A stretch of DNA of 64,000 nucleotides from Mimachlamys varia (lineage: Eukaryota; Mollusca; Bivalvia; Pectinida; Pectinidae): positions 46,482,401 through 46,546,400 of the forward strand of contig OX392527.1 of NCBI GenBank assembly GCA_947623455.1, given 5' to 3'. Numbering within the stretch: position 1 is the first letter of the stretch; each line of letters begins with the position of its first letter. Below, piece by piece: positions 22,200 through 36,400 of this stretch. A program made the translations under genes and the position numbers. The notes under the pieces were generated by a model. The model was not told the origin of the DNA. It saw only the letters and a list, made by a program, of their open reading frames with translations, and ran no database searches.

Positions 22200-22480
22200 A
22201 GCTTACAGTGCAAGTTAAAAAGCTTTCAATACGATAAGCGTGACGATTTCAATTATTCGATCGTGAACTTTCCATTTCTTGATAGTAACATCACAGCTTC
22301 TCCAACCTATGGTTTTCACACGTCGCAGCTGATTTGTTATTCTATGGTGTTTTAAATATCGTGATTTTCGTGATCGATATCGACTTTCCTTTTCTCATAT
22401 TTTGCCCTTAGTTGAATCGATTTTGAGTTCGGAATATGGTTTTATGGCGCTTCGGTATTCTGTATTTTTTTAAATAAAGA
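22200..22480 (+). pseudogene. Reverse-transcriptase 3' fragment and tail (Penelope-like)
   Basis: The plus strand encodes YDKRDDFNYSIVNFPF, LDSNITASPTYGF and HTSQLI. A large internal deletion then joins it to the 3' tail (TCATATTTTGCCC, ATCGATTTTGAGTT, CGCTTCGGTATTC). The same tail occurs at 49988-50215, 53014-53350, 56196-56508 and 59137 onward. Confidence 0.65.
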
Positions 22481-22694
22481 TTAAAAAAGATAGAATGATT
22501 CAAAAGCAATATAACCGTGTCATTCTGCTCGCTGCAGCATGTCGGAGACGCAACACTTCGTAACCACACAGTACCAATCACACGTATCTGAGGATTTGCA
22601 AACGTCTTCCAAATAGTATATGGTTTTTGTTAAAAGTCAGATTTTAATGTGAAGTTGAACATTGCTATACACCGATGTTTTTATCAGATAAACA

Positions 22695-22923
22695 ATATGA
22701 TGTGTACACTTGTGCAAGCACGTGGTATTTCTTTTACAACACAATAATTCTTATAGTTCCTGCTTAAAAACTATATACCCTTTATTCGGAGAGCGAATAT
22801 GCATTCAGTTGGCATTCAAAGGCAATATGATGCTACCCGAACAAAGGCAAATTAAATGGAGTGCGCCAGCAGTGCAAATAATGATTTCTATTACGATGGT
22901 TATTGTTCAACATTTAGGCCAAA
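22695..22923. repeat. Duplicated flank, copy 1 (matches 49098-49322)
   Basis: This starts TGTGTACACTTGTGCAAGCA and ends ACATTTAGGCC. The counterpart at 49098-49322 differs by small changes. The two lie on the downstream side of genes C and D and help set the edges of the duplicated GIMAP units. Confidence 0.75.
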
Positions 22924-23549
22924 TAATAAATATGGCTATCAAGTAAGCATTGGGAACTAAATATGATCCACCAGCAGTATCAGTAATATGTAAGCCACCA
23001 AGATGTGGTACATATATATGTGTCCTCTGATTATTGAAAGTTTTACTTTAATATTCTAGAATGGTTTGTAGTTTGTTCTAAATGAGGTACTTTTTTTGCA
23101 TCGGTCAAACTAGCAATGAACTAAGAACGTGTATGACTGTACATTAAATACAGACTAAACTGAATCTTTACGAAATCTACATGTTAACAAACATATTCAT
23201 GTATCTGCCGAAGATACATTTAAATAGCACCTTTAATATATTTGCATCAATTACTATCATTCAAAGCTATTCTTAAAAAACAAAGAAAATATTTAAACCA
23301 AGTCTTAACAGGCCACAGTGAAAGTTGGTGTGAGCTTGTCCACCAATCTTGTGTACTTGGTGACGTCATCGTGTGATTGTGATATAACGTTGTTATGTCA
23401 AAATAAACCCGAAAAGCCGTTTTGAAAGGTGAAAGCATCTACATCTCTAGTTTGTCGTTCGATCTATGTTGCTCTATTTATATGTATTAGTGTAATGGTC
23501 ATTGTAAGTATTTTTATATGTAAGCGAACGTAGAAACAGTAATCAATGA

Positions 23550-23700
23550 ACTGAAATAGTCTGGGGTGGCATTTTTCTTAAGATCAGAAAAGTATATACT
23601 ATCGACTAGGTCAGCAAATATCTTATTATTTGTAGAAAACACATCGTCAATATAAATGCAAGTGGAATTAAAAGATTCGGCAAAGTTTTTGTTTATGATC
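23550..23700 (-). pseudogene. Reverse-transcriptase fragment within alpha copy 2
   Basis: This is the duplicate of the fragment at 10480-10640, with the same diverged YIDD-region segment on the minus strand. The frame is further damaged here. Confidence 0.45.
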
Positions 23701-26093
23701 TCAAAATTAAATATCCTCTAAACGAAAGAGAATTATAAGATATTATCACTGACACTTTAAAAGGCAAATAACAAATACAGCAGTGGCTAAATACACATTT
23801 CATTTCTTGTGACGCATAAAGGTTGATCATAATCACTTTGTTCTTTTTCTGTTTCTTAGATAGGACTAAAAGTATTCTGTGATAAATTCCACAAGAGATC
23901 AACAAGGGTATTAGCCCCTACCAGTGATGCTCTTTATGCTTTCTTTATAAGTTTAGTCTTTTCCCTTTTGTCTCTTCCTTCTTCTTTTTGTCCTTAATAT
24001 TTGAAATTCGAGAATTCCTCTAAAAGAATAGCAATACATTTGTACCAATCTTTAACTGTTAAATCAAAGATGGTCTTTTATAAGCTATTGCAATTTTTCA
24101 AAACCAGGGACCCAAGGGAAAACACATACAGAATTGGAGAAAGATCAATTACCTAGTTCTCAAGCAACAAATATAGCAAACTTTCATAGTAAACTACAAG
24201 ACGGACGTCCAACAACCGTTTAGTTTTCGTGATCGATCCTAAAATTAAAAGGACATTACCAAATATAAGGAAAAATAATCATATGAAGTTTCAGAAGGAT
24301 TCAACATATGTTTCTTAAGAAATAACCCTTACAAGCTTTCAAAGCTAAAATTCAAGATGGCTGCAAGTCGGCAACAACTAGGGACCAATGGGAACTTATT
24401 TTTTGTTTCATTTTGGAAACGAAATATTTGAGAATAGCCCATCAGTACTGGCCAGGAAATTGGAACTACAAACTATAAATGTCAGAATCTAAGATGGAGT
24501 CGGCTATAGTGCTTTTTAGGACCAGTCCAAATAGTTGCAGTATGCGTCGTTATATTTCTTTTCACCAAACGATATCAAAGCGACAAAAATAATGAAGAAC
24601 ACTAGACGAAAATATATCTGACATCTGTAGGTCGTTGATTCCATTATTTGATGAATAACAGACACGGAATTGATCAACTGTTAATCTTTATTTTTAATTA
24701 ACAAAAGCGTGAACAAATTATAACTAAATGTAAACATACTTAGTGCATTTCTGAACACTATGCAAATTATAATCAACGTGCAAAACAATGATACCATTCA
24801 CATTTATGAACACAATGTGACATTCTTCATCAGTAATTAAGTATTTATATCTCAATTTTTCCTTACAAACAACTATTTTTCATTTCAATAAATTATATTG
24901 ACAAAGATGTTCAATAATCAATTGGATTGAATAACAGGCAGACGCCTATATAAATTCACTCCACAGGTGGCCGAAAATAACAGTTATTTAGTTTAGATAA
25001 TCAATTAAGAAAAATAATGTGAAATGAAAAATAATTTTGTATAAACACTTGACAAATACAAGCACAACACATTGTTCATATAAACACAACACAAGCACAG
25101 TACATATACTGTACATTACTCTCTATAAATGTGGTGAGCATAGATAATGTTATAAACATATTGTACAAACATTTATATTGGATGTTTACATACATAATGA
25201 CTTAACAGCCAGAATACCTTACAAAAGTCCACGTACAAGTAACAACTATCATTATACCATAAGTATTTTTATAATGTCAGTGATTTTGACAATGACGTTC
25301 TATGATCATGACGTCATATAGGAGCACTTACTATTCCGCAAATTAATCATTACGTTCACAGCTCTCCACAATATGTAACATAACCATCGATCTCTGTAGT
25401 GATTTGTTATGTTTTGATTTCAACTTTAAAAGAAAAAGGCAGCGATCAAACATCCTATATCATACTAATACAGACTTCGTTTGAGGGTGACCCATAGTTT
25501 TACGAACCTGACCTGGGCAGTATTCACTGTTGTGCCTGAACTACACTGAGAGGTCAATAAACATTTCACAGACCTGTCAAAACGTTATATTGACTTCTCG
25601 GTGACGTCAAGAAGTATTTCAACGGGAAATATCAATGTCATGTGATCCAGTTTGGACCAATTATTAACAGTGTTATATACCAATCATATAATAAAATGTA
25701 ACATGTGCTAGTTCACATGTATTACCCTTACCTACTCTGCTCGAGATTTTACCTCTGTACGTGTTTATTGACACGGAGACTAATTGCAAATTTAAAAGGT
25801 GCAGCACATGTGTGTGTTACGTCATCCTTAACGTTATGAGGTGGCAGACTCTGATGGTTGATTTTTTAGTCCCCGAGGTTTACTTAAGCCTCCATAGCCA
25901 CAGTTTATCTCATTTGAGTAGTGGCACATTAAAACAATTCAAACTATGAAAATCGTTGAAAAAGTATAACGCTATGTCTTTTGTGTTTGTTTAGATTCTT
26001 CAGGTTTGATGTTAATATCACCACGGAAACGATTCGTAAATTAGCTCAGTATAGTTTCTCCATAGGTCTAGGAAAACCATTCATGACATCGTC

Positions 26094-27897
26094 TTAAAGG
26101 GGCATCCCGGGGAAGTCTACAATGAATTTATTGAATGAACATGCTGTCTGCACTACCAGATGCATTTTCCTGTTATTTCAATATTCAAAGTCCTCTCAAA
26201 ATGTGTTTATTAGCCACTTGCAAAATTGCATTTCTCGGGAAAGCCCGATAAAAATAGCGATGATCACGCGTCAATCACCTGACTATTTTGTCGCATGTCG
26301 ACGAAGGGGCCCAACGGGTGGGGACGCGTAATGTATAGGTCCGATGATGAACCAGACACAAAGTCCGTGTATCAATTTATTGAATCATATTCACATTAAT
26401 AATCAGACGTTAATTACACACGATATTCATATGAAGAAATTTATGTCGGCATCTCTGCATCATTTATCGACATCAGTACCTGACTGAGACCGCTAGCCAT
26501 GCATTGTCAGAAACCAATACGACACTGCACTATCTTACATTGTACGTTTAACAGTGTCATGTGGGTTTCCGACGATGACAACCATAGGGCAAACCTTAAT
26601 TTCTGTAAAAAGTTATCTTCACGAATCCTCATTTAGAACCATTTCACAAAAGGTGTGCATGCATTGAAAAGTGCAAAAATAAAATGAAATGATTCCGATT
26701 TTTTTTTTTTTATACAACTCGATGTCTTGAAGATTTTTTGTTCAGACTTTCTATATATTCATCTAAAATCTATCCAACTTTCAGCGTCAACATACTTTAA
26801 CACTTACAATTATATATGTATCACGGAAGTCCGTGCACTCATATGACGCACCACGCACTAAACATGTAGAATACATGTATAATATATATATCAAATTTGG
26901 AACTTGTCGAGAAGATAATTGTCCAATATTTAATCAATTTATATATGTTATGATTCATTTTACTTTTTTTTATGTAAATTTAAAGGTTCGTTAACATTTT
27001 CAACACAACTGCAGACATGAGACATACATATCTATGTTTTTTTTTTATGAATTAATGACTTCACTTATAATTATAATGCATATATTTTGATTCATATCAA
27101 ATTTAATACCGGAGTCTAAACCCGATAATATTTGTACAATCCGTATTTTATAGATTAGGTATGACAAGAATTTTTTATCCGCACATGATGACATAAATTT
27201 ATTCATTTTGTCCAAAAATTGAATCTGTAAACATTAAACTCAATCGCCCGGGATACCGGCGTTTTATAACGTAACCCCCCCCCCCCCCCCCCCCATACGG
27301 TTTTTCTTGTATGTGAAAAGGTCTTTCTCTTCAGCAATATAATTCAATAATGCTGTTTTACTGGAATATTATAAAGGGAATATTACAATACACGCTTTCA
27401 AGTTTTACACACGCATTTCATGTAACAGAGGAATGAAAGAGTTATCCCTTGGGAAGCCCCAAAACCAAATCAAAACTGTGTCACCGGCTATCCAGAAGAA
27501 AACTGTAACAATGCAAACAATCGGGCTGTTAGTCTCTCCCTTGAATACTTCCCATCCCTCATTATGCTTCCGTAATATAATCCTTACGTTAAAATTTGAC
27601 CATTCGGCCACTTTTCGCTTGGTAGTTACATGTAGGTCACGCGGATCGCCATTTTTTGTTTACTGATTTAGCTTGTTATGCGCATGCGTTATTATATGTG
27701 ATGCAAACAAATTTGCATGTCCAAATCGTTGATCAACGAATAGTGATTCCCTTTTTTAATTATTAATTAAAATTTTTGAGAACATATTTCAGCGTAAATC
27801 GCCCATTAATTTTCCACAAGAGTATACATTTAATTCATATATACAATAATTCTAAATAAGCATAAAAAAATATAGTTTTAACGCGATGCCTCTTTAA
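26094..27897. mobile_element. TTAA-flanked non-autonomous element inserted in alpha copy 2
   Basis: The element is flanked by TTAA on both sides. Its ends AGGGGCATCCCG and CGCGATGCCTCT are imperfect inverted repeats. The paralogous site in alpha copy 1 (about 13065-13080) has no insertion and reads CTTGAAACACTGAAC, which shows the element arrived after the duplication. It holds a run of 20 C (27275-27294) and no open frame for a transposase. TTAA use suggests piggyBac-type mobilisation, by inference only. Confidence 0.75.
27275..27294. repeat. Poly-C run (20 C)
   Basis: This is an uninterrupted C homopolymer inside the TTAA element. Its length is likely to be uncertain in assembly. Confidence 0.9.
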
Positions 27898-28025
27898 AAG
27901 ACTGAACACATGTTTAGGTGTTGGACTGAACATGACTTTTGAAACTGGACTTTGAAATTTGTTATCGATAAAAATATGTGTTATAGGATCATAACAACTT
28001 TTCGTAAAACATTCATTGCAAATAA

Positions 28026-30420
28026 ATACATGTATATACAGAGTCTACTTCAGAAACATGCATTGGTATGCAACAACAATACAGAAACTGTCAGTTGCGT
28101 AATTGTAAACGGTGAAAAGGACAAATATTAAATATTGCAACAATTATTGCTATGGGTTAAGTGTGCATACTACCATTTTTTTAAAATCTGTCTCATCAAG
28201 GGTAAAATAAGAATGTAACAACTTGATAAATGTATTTTGATTTTTTCTTTCACCTATTTATTATACATTGTATGCTTACTTGTGCAGAAACTGAGTACAA
28301 ATCAAGATGATATATTTCAGCAATAATCAAAACTCCAGAAGGTTATACTCTGTACTTCCACTAATCCTTAACAATAAAAATGAATCATAGGAAACATTCA
28401 AAAAATAAAAAAAAACATATTGTACACTTTTGATTTTGACATAATTAACAGAATTAGCTTCAAAAAGGTGGACAACAACCTTTAAGATTACAACAGCAAA
28501 CCATAAAGACCATACATGTTGTCAGTACTCTATGTTAAGTCTACGTGAATCATTATTGGCCTTTGAGATTTTGATAAAACCGAAAAATAATCTGCAAACC
28601 CCATTATTACACTTTGGATGTATGCATTTTTTCTAGCTTTCGTGAACTTGATTTTTTAATGGTGTCTACCTGGAAAATTAATGGTTTCTCTTTTTTTTGT
28701 GAAATCTAACTGCTTGACGCATCAAGCTGAAATTTGGCAATTACTTTCATTATGGTTTTAGATGATTAATAACCTAAAAAGAAAATTGGAAAATTAAGTT
28801 TTTATATTTTATTTTAAATATTCATATTTTGCTATATTATCTATATACTTAGATGACTATTCTCCTGGCCACAAGTGACTGTGATTAAAACCAAGTAATC
28901 TTATCATCTTATTTTCAAAAGATGTTCCATGTTCATATCTTGTCAGTAAAACACAGGGGTTTTCAGAGATCTAATCTTATTTTTTCTCAAACAAAATTCG
29001 AAATACATTGTTCTTGATTTCTATTTCGATGTGTGTGCCTGAAGACAGGTAACATATTCCATTTATTTTACAATATTCACGATTTGAATTTTTTTATACT
29101 GCATAGATATAAATAAATTATCAATGGATAGAAAGCTGTTAACTTTTATACACACCTATAATTTCTCGAACATATATAAGGATAAAAGAAGTCGAAATAT
29201 GATACCTTTTAAAACAGGTTATACAGGTCGAAAATATTGATAAAAGTTATATATTTTAATTTTCCAATATACGTAAATCGAATTGTACGTATAAAAAGGC
29301 TGGTCTTGTGATTCTTTATGACGTTACTAACTGTTCTTCTTTGAAGTCCAATAAAATATATGGTTTTCGAAGTTCTGAGTCTATACACGAAATTAGATCA
29401 TATCTTAGTCCGTGGTCTAAAGCAACACAAATATCCTTTTCCTTATCTGTTTGTTTGAGGTTGTTTCTAGGTAGTTTTGTATTTATATAGCCGACCGACA
29501 TGCATTAACATTTTTCAGTGTGCATTTTAAAAGGTGTTTAACTTACGATAAGTTCCTGCTGACACGGACTTAGATTATGCTATCTAAGTCCGTGCTGCTG
29601 ATATGTGCATGCAATCAACGTGTCCAGCAGTGAATACACACGCCGTTTTAGCGGTGTTATATGAAATAAAATATGAGAAGATTAATACCTAATCATATCA
29701 AATGCATGTTTTGAAATCTTAAAGTTTTCCACAAAATAATAACCTGTTAATCATGTTAGCGAGTCCGGCGGCAATTGCTTTATGGTCGAGTGATCATGAC
29801 AACGTGTGCCGCTCACCTGTTGAACTCCTGACCCCACCTAACCACTAATAACGGCCCCCTGGGGCATACAACACCTTGGAATTATCAGTAGGGTCATTAA
29901 TGAACTCCATACAGCCTTGATATATAATAAGTGTCATATTCTTGAATATAAGACTCTTTACAAATAACAAGTCGTGAAACGATTCATATAATTTTAATAT
30001 AATGACTACTCAAGTCTATCAGTGCGGTCACCGTTGTGACGTCACTTCCGGTCGTATGGCAAAATCTGGGATTTTCCGATTTTCGTTCAGGTGTGAAATT
30101 GAGTAAAATGGTCAAAACTTAGTAATTTTTACCAAAATGTTTTTTTCGTGAGAATTATCTCACTTATTACATACCAATCTTTCCATACACGACAGATGGT
30201 TCAGCACTACAGTTACTCTTTAAAGATAAGGTAGCATAATGTTGTTTTTTTTTCACTAGAATGTAGCGCATCAAACGAAAGGCGTTTCTTTCTATGACAA
30301 TGTTGGATTCCTTAGGAAGTTTTTGAATGTTCCCATGCTCTTTGAATCGATCTGTTTCATTTGGTCGAAGATAAATTTTGTTTATACATGTATACATGTA
30401 TGTGTTTTCTTAATTCTGTT
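28026..30420. other. 3' flank of gene C, AT-rich, no gene seen
   Basis: This lies between alpha copy 2 and the stop codon of gene C. It replaces the short 3' flank of gene B. I found no domain-bearing frame. A 12-bp-arm hairpin is at 29561-29595. No exact AATAAA signal was noted near the stop of gene C. Confidence 0.4.
29561..29595. repeat. Perfect 12-bp inverted repeat, 6-nt loop
   Basis: ACGGACTTAGAT and ATCTAAGTCCGT face each other around TATGCT. It is about 0.8 kb downstream of the gene C stop. No function is evident. Confidence 0.6.
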
Positions 30421-33400
30421 CTATTCAAGCCATTGACAAAAATTCCAAACGCCCCATACTAATCCTGCAGTCCCTTTGATCATTTCATATACCGCTTCCG
30501 GTTCTGACATTCTGATAGCGATGTTCCTATCTTTTTCGTATCTGCGATTGAGTTCCTTTGATTGTTGAGTTATAATTCGGTCTTGGTCTCGAAAGCATAC
30601 TTGTCGCTGACGTGTGGCATCGTCAGCTTGTTTTCTGTATTGCAGAGCTTCTCTCTCGACGGTTTTTAATTGTTCCTTTATCTGTATTATTTCTTCATCT
30701 TTCAAGCTGGTGTCATGCAGCTTTTCTTCCAACATTTCCTTCTCTGTCGTGATGTCACCTATATTTTGCTCCAGTAAATGTTGTTTAGCTTTCAAGCGGT
30801 CCAAATCTTTCTCGAATTCCTTTTTTAGCTGTTTGGTCACTTCTTCTATTTCTTTCTTCTTTTCCTTGTCTTTCTGGCGCCTTATTTCCTCTTCCCTTTC
30901 ACGACATCTTTTCTCGGCTTCCTTGTACATCTCGTTGGTGTAGTATTTTCCGTTATGTTTCTCAACTAGGATGTTGATCTGTTCCATCAGATTCCTGGCA
31001 TCAATGGCTCGAGACTCATGTACCGCGCTATTGTCGACAGCAATGCAACGTTTGTTACATTTTCCTCTTATTTCATCCAATGAAGGTGGTATGTTCTGCA
31101 AGAACTTCTCAAAGGACTGATGATGTTTTTCAAATGCATCTCTTCCTGTAAACACCAAGATCATATGTTTGAAGAAATCTTCTCCAAACACTCCAGCAAT
31201 ATGTTTGACAGTATCATTCTCCTCGGGAGTAAACCTCCCCGCCTGAACAACGAGAAGAAATACATGAGGCCCCGGTAGCGACATGCTGATACATCTAGCA
31301 ATCTCTTTCATGGAGTGCGTGTTTGGTTTACTTGTATCGAACACTCCCGGAGTATCAACTAAATGAATCGCTTGCCCAAACCTGACACCTTTGACTTCTT
31401 GACATATCTCCGTCACTGATGTAGCTGAGAAACAAGTCTTGACAGACTCTTCGCCTAGAATGGTATTACAGGTGGAGCTTTTCCCAGATCCGGTTTTACC
31501 GATCAATACAATACGTAGAGCCTTTCTGTTGTTGCCCCTGAAGGTCTCTATGAAAAATAATAAAATCACTGGTGAATAAAAAGCAAGAGGCACATAAGTC
31601 TTAATGGCCACCCGAGTTTTAATATACTTGTAGCTGTAAGTGCCCACAACTTTTGTGTTGTGTCCCTTTTTATTAAAATTATCATTAGCCCCAACCAAAT
31701 TTGAACTATAACACTGACAGGTCAGCAAGGGCCACGTTTTCTCCCGAAATCATCAATCCTTGGGCTTTGGACCCAATGATCAATCCCATTGACTTTTATC
31801 GTTGTTCAACTGACTTATCAAAGGTAGTCAGGGGCCGGTTGTTCAAAGGTTGATTAAAATCTAACTGAGGATTAAAGCTTCATTAAACCATCATTAACTT
31901 TATGACGTCATTTCCAGAAAATGTGATGTTGCACAAAAGTTTATTAACGTTCAAGGAGGATAAAAGCTCAAATAACTCCCCGACTTTTAGTAAAGGTTGA
32001 GGGCTCCATTAAAGCAAGACTAAATTGTCAAACCTGCCAACGTAGTTCTATTGCATGATGGGTTCGTCAACCGCGAGTTCACTACGACCACTGGATCACG
32101 TTACAAATGTATGGAATTGGGGAGAGGGTGGGGGTTCGAATGTATGGGAGTCGGTAAAACATAACAAATGGGGATTGATATAAACATAACGCATGTGCTA
32201 TGTTTGTATTGACCACAACAACCTCCCATGCAATCAATTTCCTCCAACCCCTAACCCCTAACGTGTAAGTGTCTCTGTGCTTATATTATATTAAAGCAGA
32301 GTATAAGGTTTGGTCGAGCTGGTATCGAAGTTATCATTTGCAAAATATATCACCTAGAACATCCAACGAAAAGAAGCCATGCGTTTTCAGTAGAGATGCA
32401 GGTAAACATCAAATGCTTACAACTCACGTATGTTTAAGACAATTTAATGTCTGTTTGTTGACACTAATAATTTTGTAAAATGCAACTTTGATGCCGTAGA
32501 ACGTTATATCTTAAGGGGTTACAAAACGGCCTAATATAGATGGTGAACGCTGCTTTTGTGGCATTCATGAATGTCCAAATATTGTTCTATTCCTGGTCAT
32601 GGGATTTATAATGTCCTTGTGCTGCTCACATATGCTCAAAAGTGAGAGCAGTTCATGTTCATCGCGATCGAAGTGTTTTGCCCTCGGACGTTTTGCGATT
32701 TTATCCAACCTTGAAGTATTGGAATGGGAATTTCTGGGAAACCCCTTATTTAAATGTTTAAAGTTTAATTGAGTTTTCCCAAATAAATCCTTATTAAAAC
32801 TAAATTAACTTACTGGCCTTTAATGAACCTTTTGAACAACGCATTTTTAATCCATGATTAACTAATCGTGGACTAAGATTTAATCTATATTAAAAACTCA
32901 ATTAAAAGATAATGGATGTTTAACTTAATTGACCTTTGAAAATCCGGCCCAGGTGACTCCTTGCTTGATTCTGACCAAATTAGCTTCATTTCATAAAACA
33001 TCACCAGTGAAAAGCTATAAAATTTGACCTTCACCTTGGACCAAGTGACCTTGAAGGTCACGTTTGGTCAACGACTCCTTGTTTGATTCTGAACATCTTT
33101 GCCAAATTGTTTCATAACAAAATGTTCATCGTAGAAAAACTACATAAATTGAACCTGGTCATTAACCCGGCGACCTTCTTGGACCTGGGTTTTACCCTCA
33201 GTAGTTATTTTTGTGAACTAAATATCTTTCATGTAACTCTGATACAGGGCCTTATTTTTACTATAGCAAATTTCACCTCCCAAGGGGGAACATGAAATCC
33301 AGAACGCATGCATTTCGCAATTTCGATTAAGAAGCTTAAGAAGTTTTCATTTTAGCATATCTGGACCTGAAGGAAGAGATTGTTAAAATGTTAGTGAATT

Positions 33401-36400
33401 GGAATAGTTGAGCGTGAAAAGAAGAAATTTTAGGCATTTTGACCCTTTTGACTTCCTTCCAACAACCCAAGGGGTGGGCCAAGGTCGAACGTTTCTCAAT
33501 ATCAAACATTTATCTCCTGGTTATAATTCCAATCCACTTTGGATTATTTCCTATTGAAAGCAAGAGGTCAATGGGCCTAAAAGGTCACATGGGTGCTGAT
33601 ATGCTTTTGCTGTCATGTCCTTTCACAGAAATAATCATTAACCCCATTCAACCCATGAACTAGAAAACTGACAGCTAGGTCAGCAAACGTCGTATTTAAG
33701 ACCTTATATCTCCCAAAAGCATCAATCATTGAGCTTTAATTCACCAAATGTTCGCATCCGGTGAACTTCAGTCATTTGCCTTTGCCAAAGTGAAAAGTAA
33801 CAATGTTGTTCCTTGATATCTAAACCAGTGATCTTGACCTTTCTGACATTTTACCTCAGCCTTTGGGGTTGGCCGGTCAAAATGTTCATATTATTAAACC
33901 TTAATTTTCTGGTTATTATTCTAATCGAGGTAGAAATATTTTCAACTGAAAATGAAAAAAAAAAATGATCAAGAAGTGTCATTTTCACAAATTAACTAAA
34001 GTAAAATTACCCTGTCCCTTCCCTTTGAGGGAACGGAAAGTCGAAAAGTCATGGAAGTTCACAATTGTAGTGTAGTTATTTTAGACCCCTGCAAATGTAT
34101 CTATTTAAGGTTCAGAAATCCAGGAAGAATTTATGAGAGCGAGTAAATAAAGCATTTTTTTACGGACAGGCAATCGCAATTTGAAATTAAGAATTGCCTC
34201 CTATTTGGGTAGGTATACAGTCGTTACCATTGTGACGTCATTATATTGCGAGGAAACCGGCGTAAAATAGGCTGAAAACGCTGTTTCCTTAGAACACTGG
34301 TGACACCACTATAATATTAACATACATGTATTTACCCGCAAAAATGGGAGGCAGCTCTTGTTTACGAAAAGATATAATAGCTCACTTCGAACTTCTTATT
34401 AGGTGACCTAGAAACCAAAATCACAATTTTAACTTTAACATTAACAGTCAATCTCAACTGCTAGATAAAGGCAAGTACCTGACTTTGGTTCCCCAATCAT
34501 CGTTCAGGAGACTGGCAGACACCAAATGTAAGTTATCTTAAATATGCTTCATGCGCTACTTACCATCAGAGAGGACAGGTGAGCGCCGTTGAAAGCCTTG
34601 ACTTGATATATGCATGGCATCCATGGCACACGCCTGGTGCAGGAGGTCATCTGTGCGGTCTGTTGGAAATAAAGAAAATTCGTCATTATTGTATTGTAAA
34701 CTATAGGTTTGGTTTAGATAAGACTTATATAGACATGCGTTTGTTGATAGCTGGATTACAAGACCAGTTAGACCTGAAATGTTGCAGCCCGTTTAATACT
34801 ATTTCGGTTGTATGTTAAGTTTTGATACAAGCGTACGTAGCACGGTTTTAAACAGCAGTGATACGTTGAAGTTTTCAATGCTGGTGTTTTAGAATGAACT
34901 TGGTAGGTAAAACGTTGAGAGAGTATGTCTAGAGTTTGGAGGGTACGGGTTTAGCACCGATTCTGGTCGTGTATTTTGTTTCCTCCTATAACAAACTTTG
35001 CTTGCCAACCTTTGTGTCAAGCAATTGGTTAACGTTTGGAAATTGGATAACTTAGTAGTGTTGTCTTCGAGGCTAAGACACAAGGAGGAAAAATGTAGCA
35101 GCAACCAGGTATTTCAACTGGTAGAGTGTTTGTTTTTGTATCTAGATACATATTCTGTCCACACAAACCATTACCATGTAGTGAGACACCGATAAAATAC
35201 GTTTTCAGCTTGACAAACATGATGGTACCATTTAACCTATACATTTTCTGTTTTTGTTGTATAACACAACACTTCATTGAATTATGTAGTATTCCTACAG
35301 CCGGCAATGAAAATATACTATGATGCGCGTTAGGTATGTCCCTTGCCAACTGCGGGTATACTACTGTATACGCAGTCAAAGGAGGACAGATTCAATCCTT
35401 ATTATATACATCATTATTAATGTTCAAAGATGACGAAACAAACACATATATGCTGCACCTTTTAAATTTAGAAATAGAAACAGTATGCCAAAAAAATCAA
35501 CTAAACTGCATCGTTCAGCCGTTTTTCCCCTAGGACTCTTAAATGATGCTCAAATGATATCCAAAGCAAAGAAAAAACATTATAATATAATATGGGTTGC
35601 CACGATGGTAGCTTTGCAAGCCGTGGTTGCTTAGATGATATAGTCCCAGTGCATCTACATCGATATTTTGGTAAATAAAAAAAAAACCTCTATTTTTCTT
35701 CATTTCATCACTTGCAAGTTTTAAAACATATTTCTGTTTTCTTAGTACAAATGTCATATGGAAGTATGGAAACAAGCCAATCAACATTATATTATCACAA
35801 TAGAATGAAAGCGCCGGTGTAGGCAAGATGTCTTTTGAAGCCGTTGACACAAGTGTATCATTTTGTTATTTTTGCCATTATTTCAATCTATCATGGAAAC
35901 TAAAAAACACCTACAGGCCTAGAGGTTTTGCAATTTTTGCCATACTTTTTTTTTAACTTTTCGTGAAAAATAATCATTTGTCTTCAATTAAATTAACACC
36001 GTTTTTAGTGTGAAAAGTAATATTTTTTTATGGTAAATGTTGCCATAAATCTGAAAAAACCCAATTCGCACACTTTCAACTAATCAGAACTTGACCTTCA
36101 TCTTATCATTGTACAAATACATACTAAATAAGTCTAGTCATTACAACATTGGCAATTAAAGAGACAAAAAGAATTAAATAAATCGCTCTTAATACTTACT
36201 TTCAGACCAGTCAAAGGTGGGATTTTTCATACTCGTTGCTTCATCCTGATATCTTGTATCGCCACAGTGATCCAATAGATGATTAATACACCATTCCAAG
36301 TCATTGTTGTTCGTGTGATGAAGAACTGTGTCCCACAGGGTGTCATCACTTAAATGAGGAAACATATTGGCCAATTCCTTTTTCAAAGACACTTGGTCTT

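Larger units (their letters stand above)
22924..28025. repeat. Segmental duplication 'alpha', copy 2 (interrupted)
   Basis: The match to 9788-13195 runs to 26095, is interrupted by the TTAA element at 26094-27897, and resumes to about 28025 (GAACATGACTTTTGAAACT, TGTTATAGGATCATAACAAC). It lies on the downstream side of gene C. It contains the same reverse-transcriptase scrap (minus strand, about 23550-23700) as copy 1. No gene is supported. Confidence 0.85.

Noticed and set aside
31548..31728. N-terminal extension of the gene C GTPase exon from the genomic open frame
   Set aside because: A TTTTCATAG acceptor and the matching phase-1 borders in B and D show that this part is intron.
32240..32262. 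Telomere-like CCCCTAA words
   Set aside because: Only two units are present, inside a transposon-like element; this is not an array.
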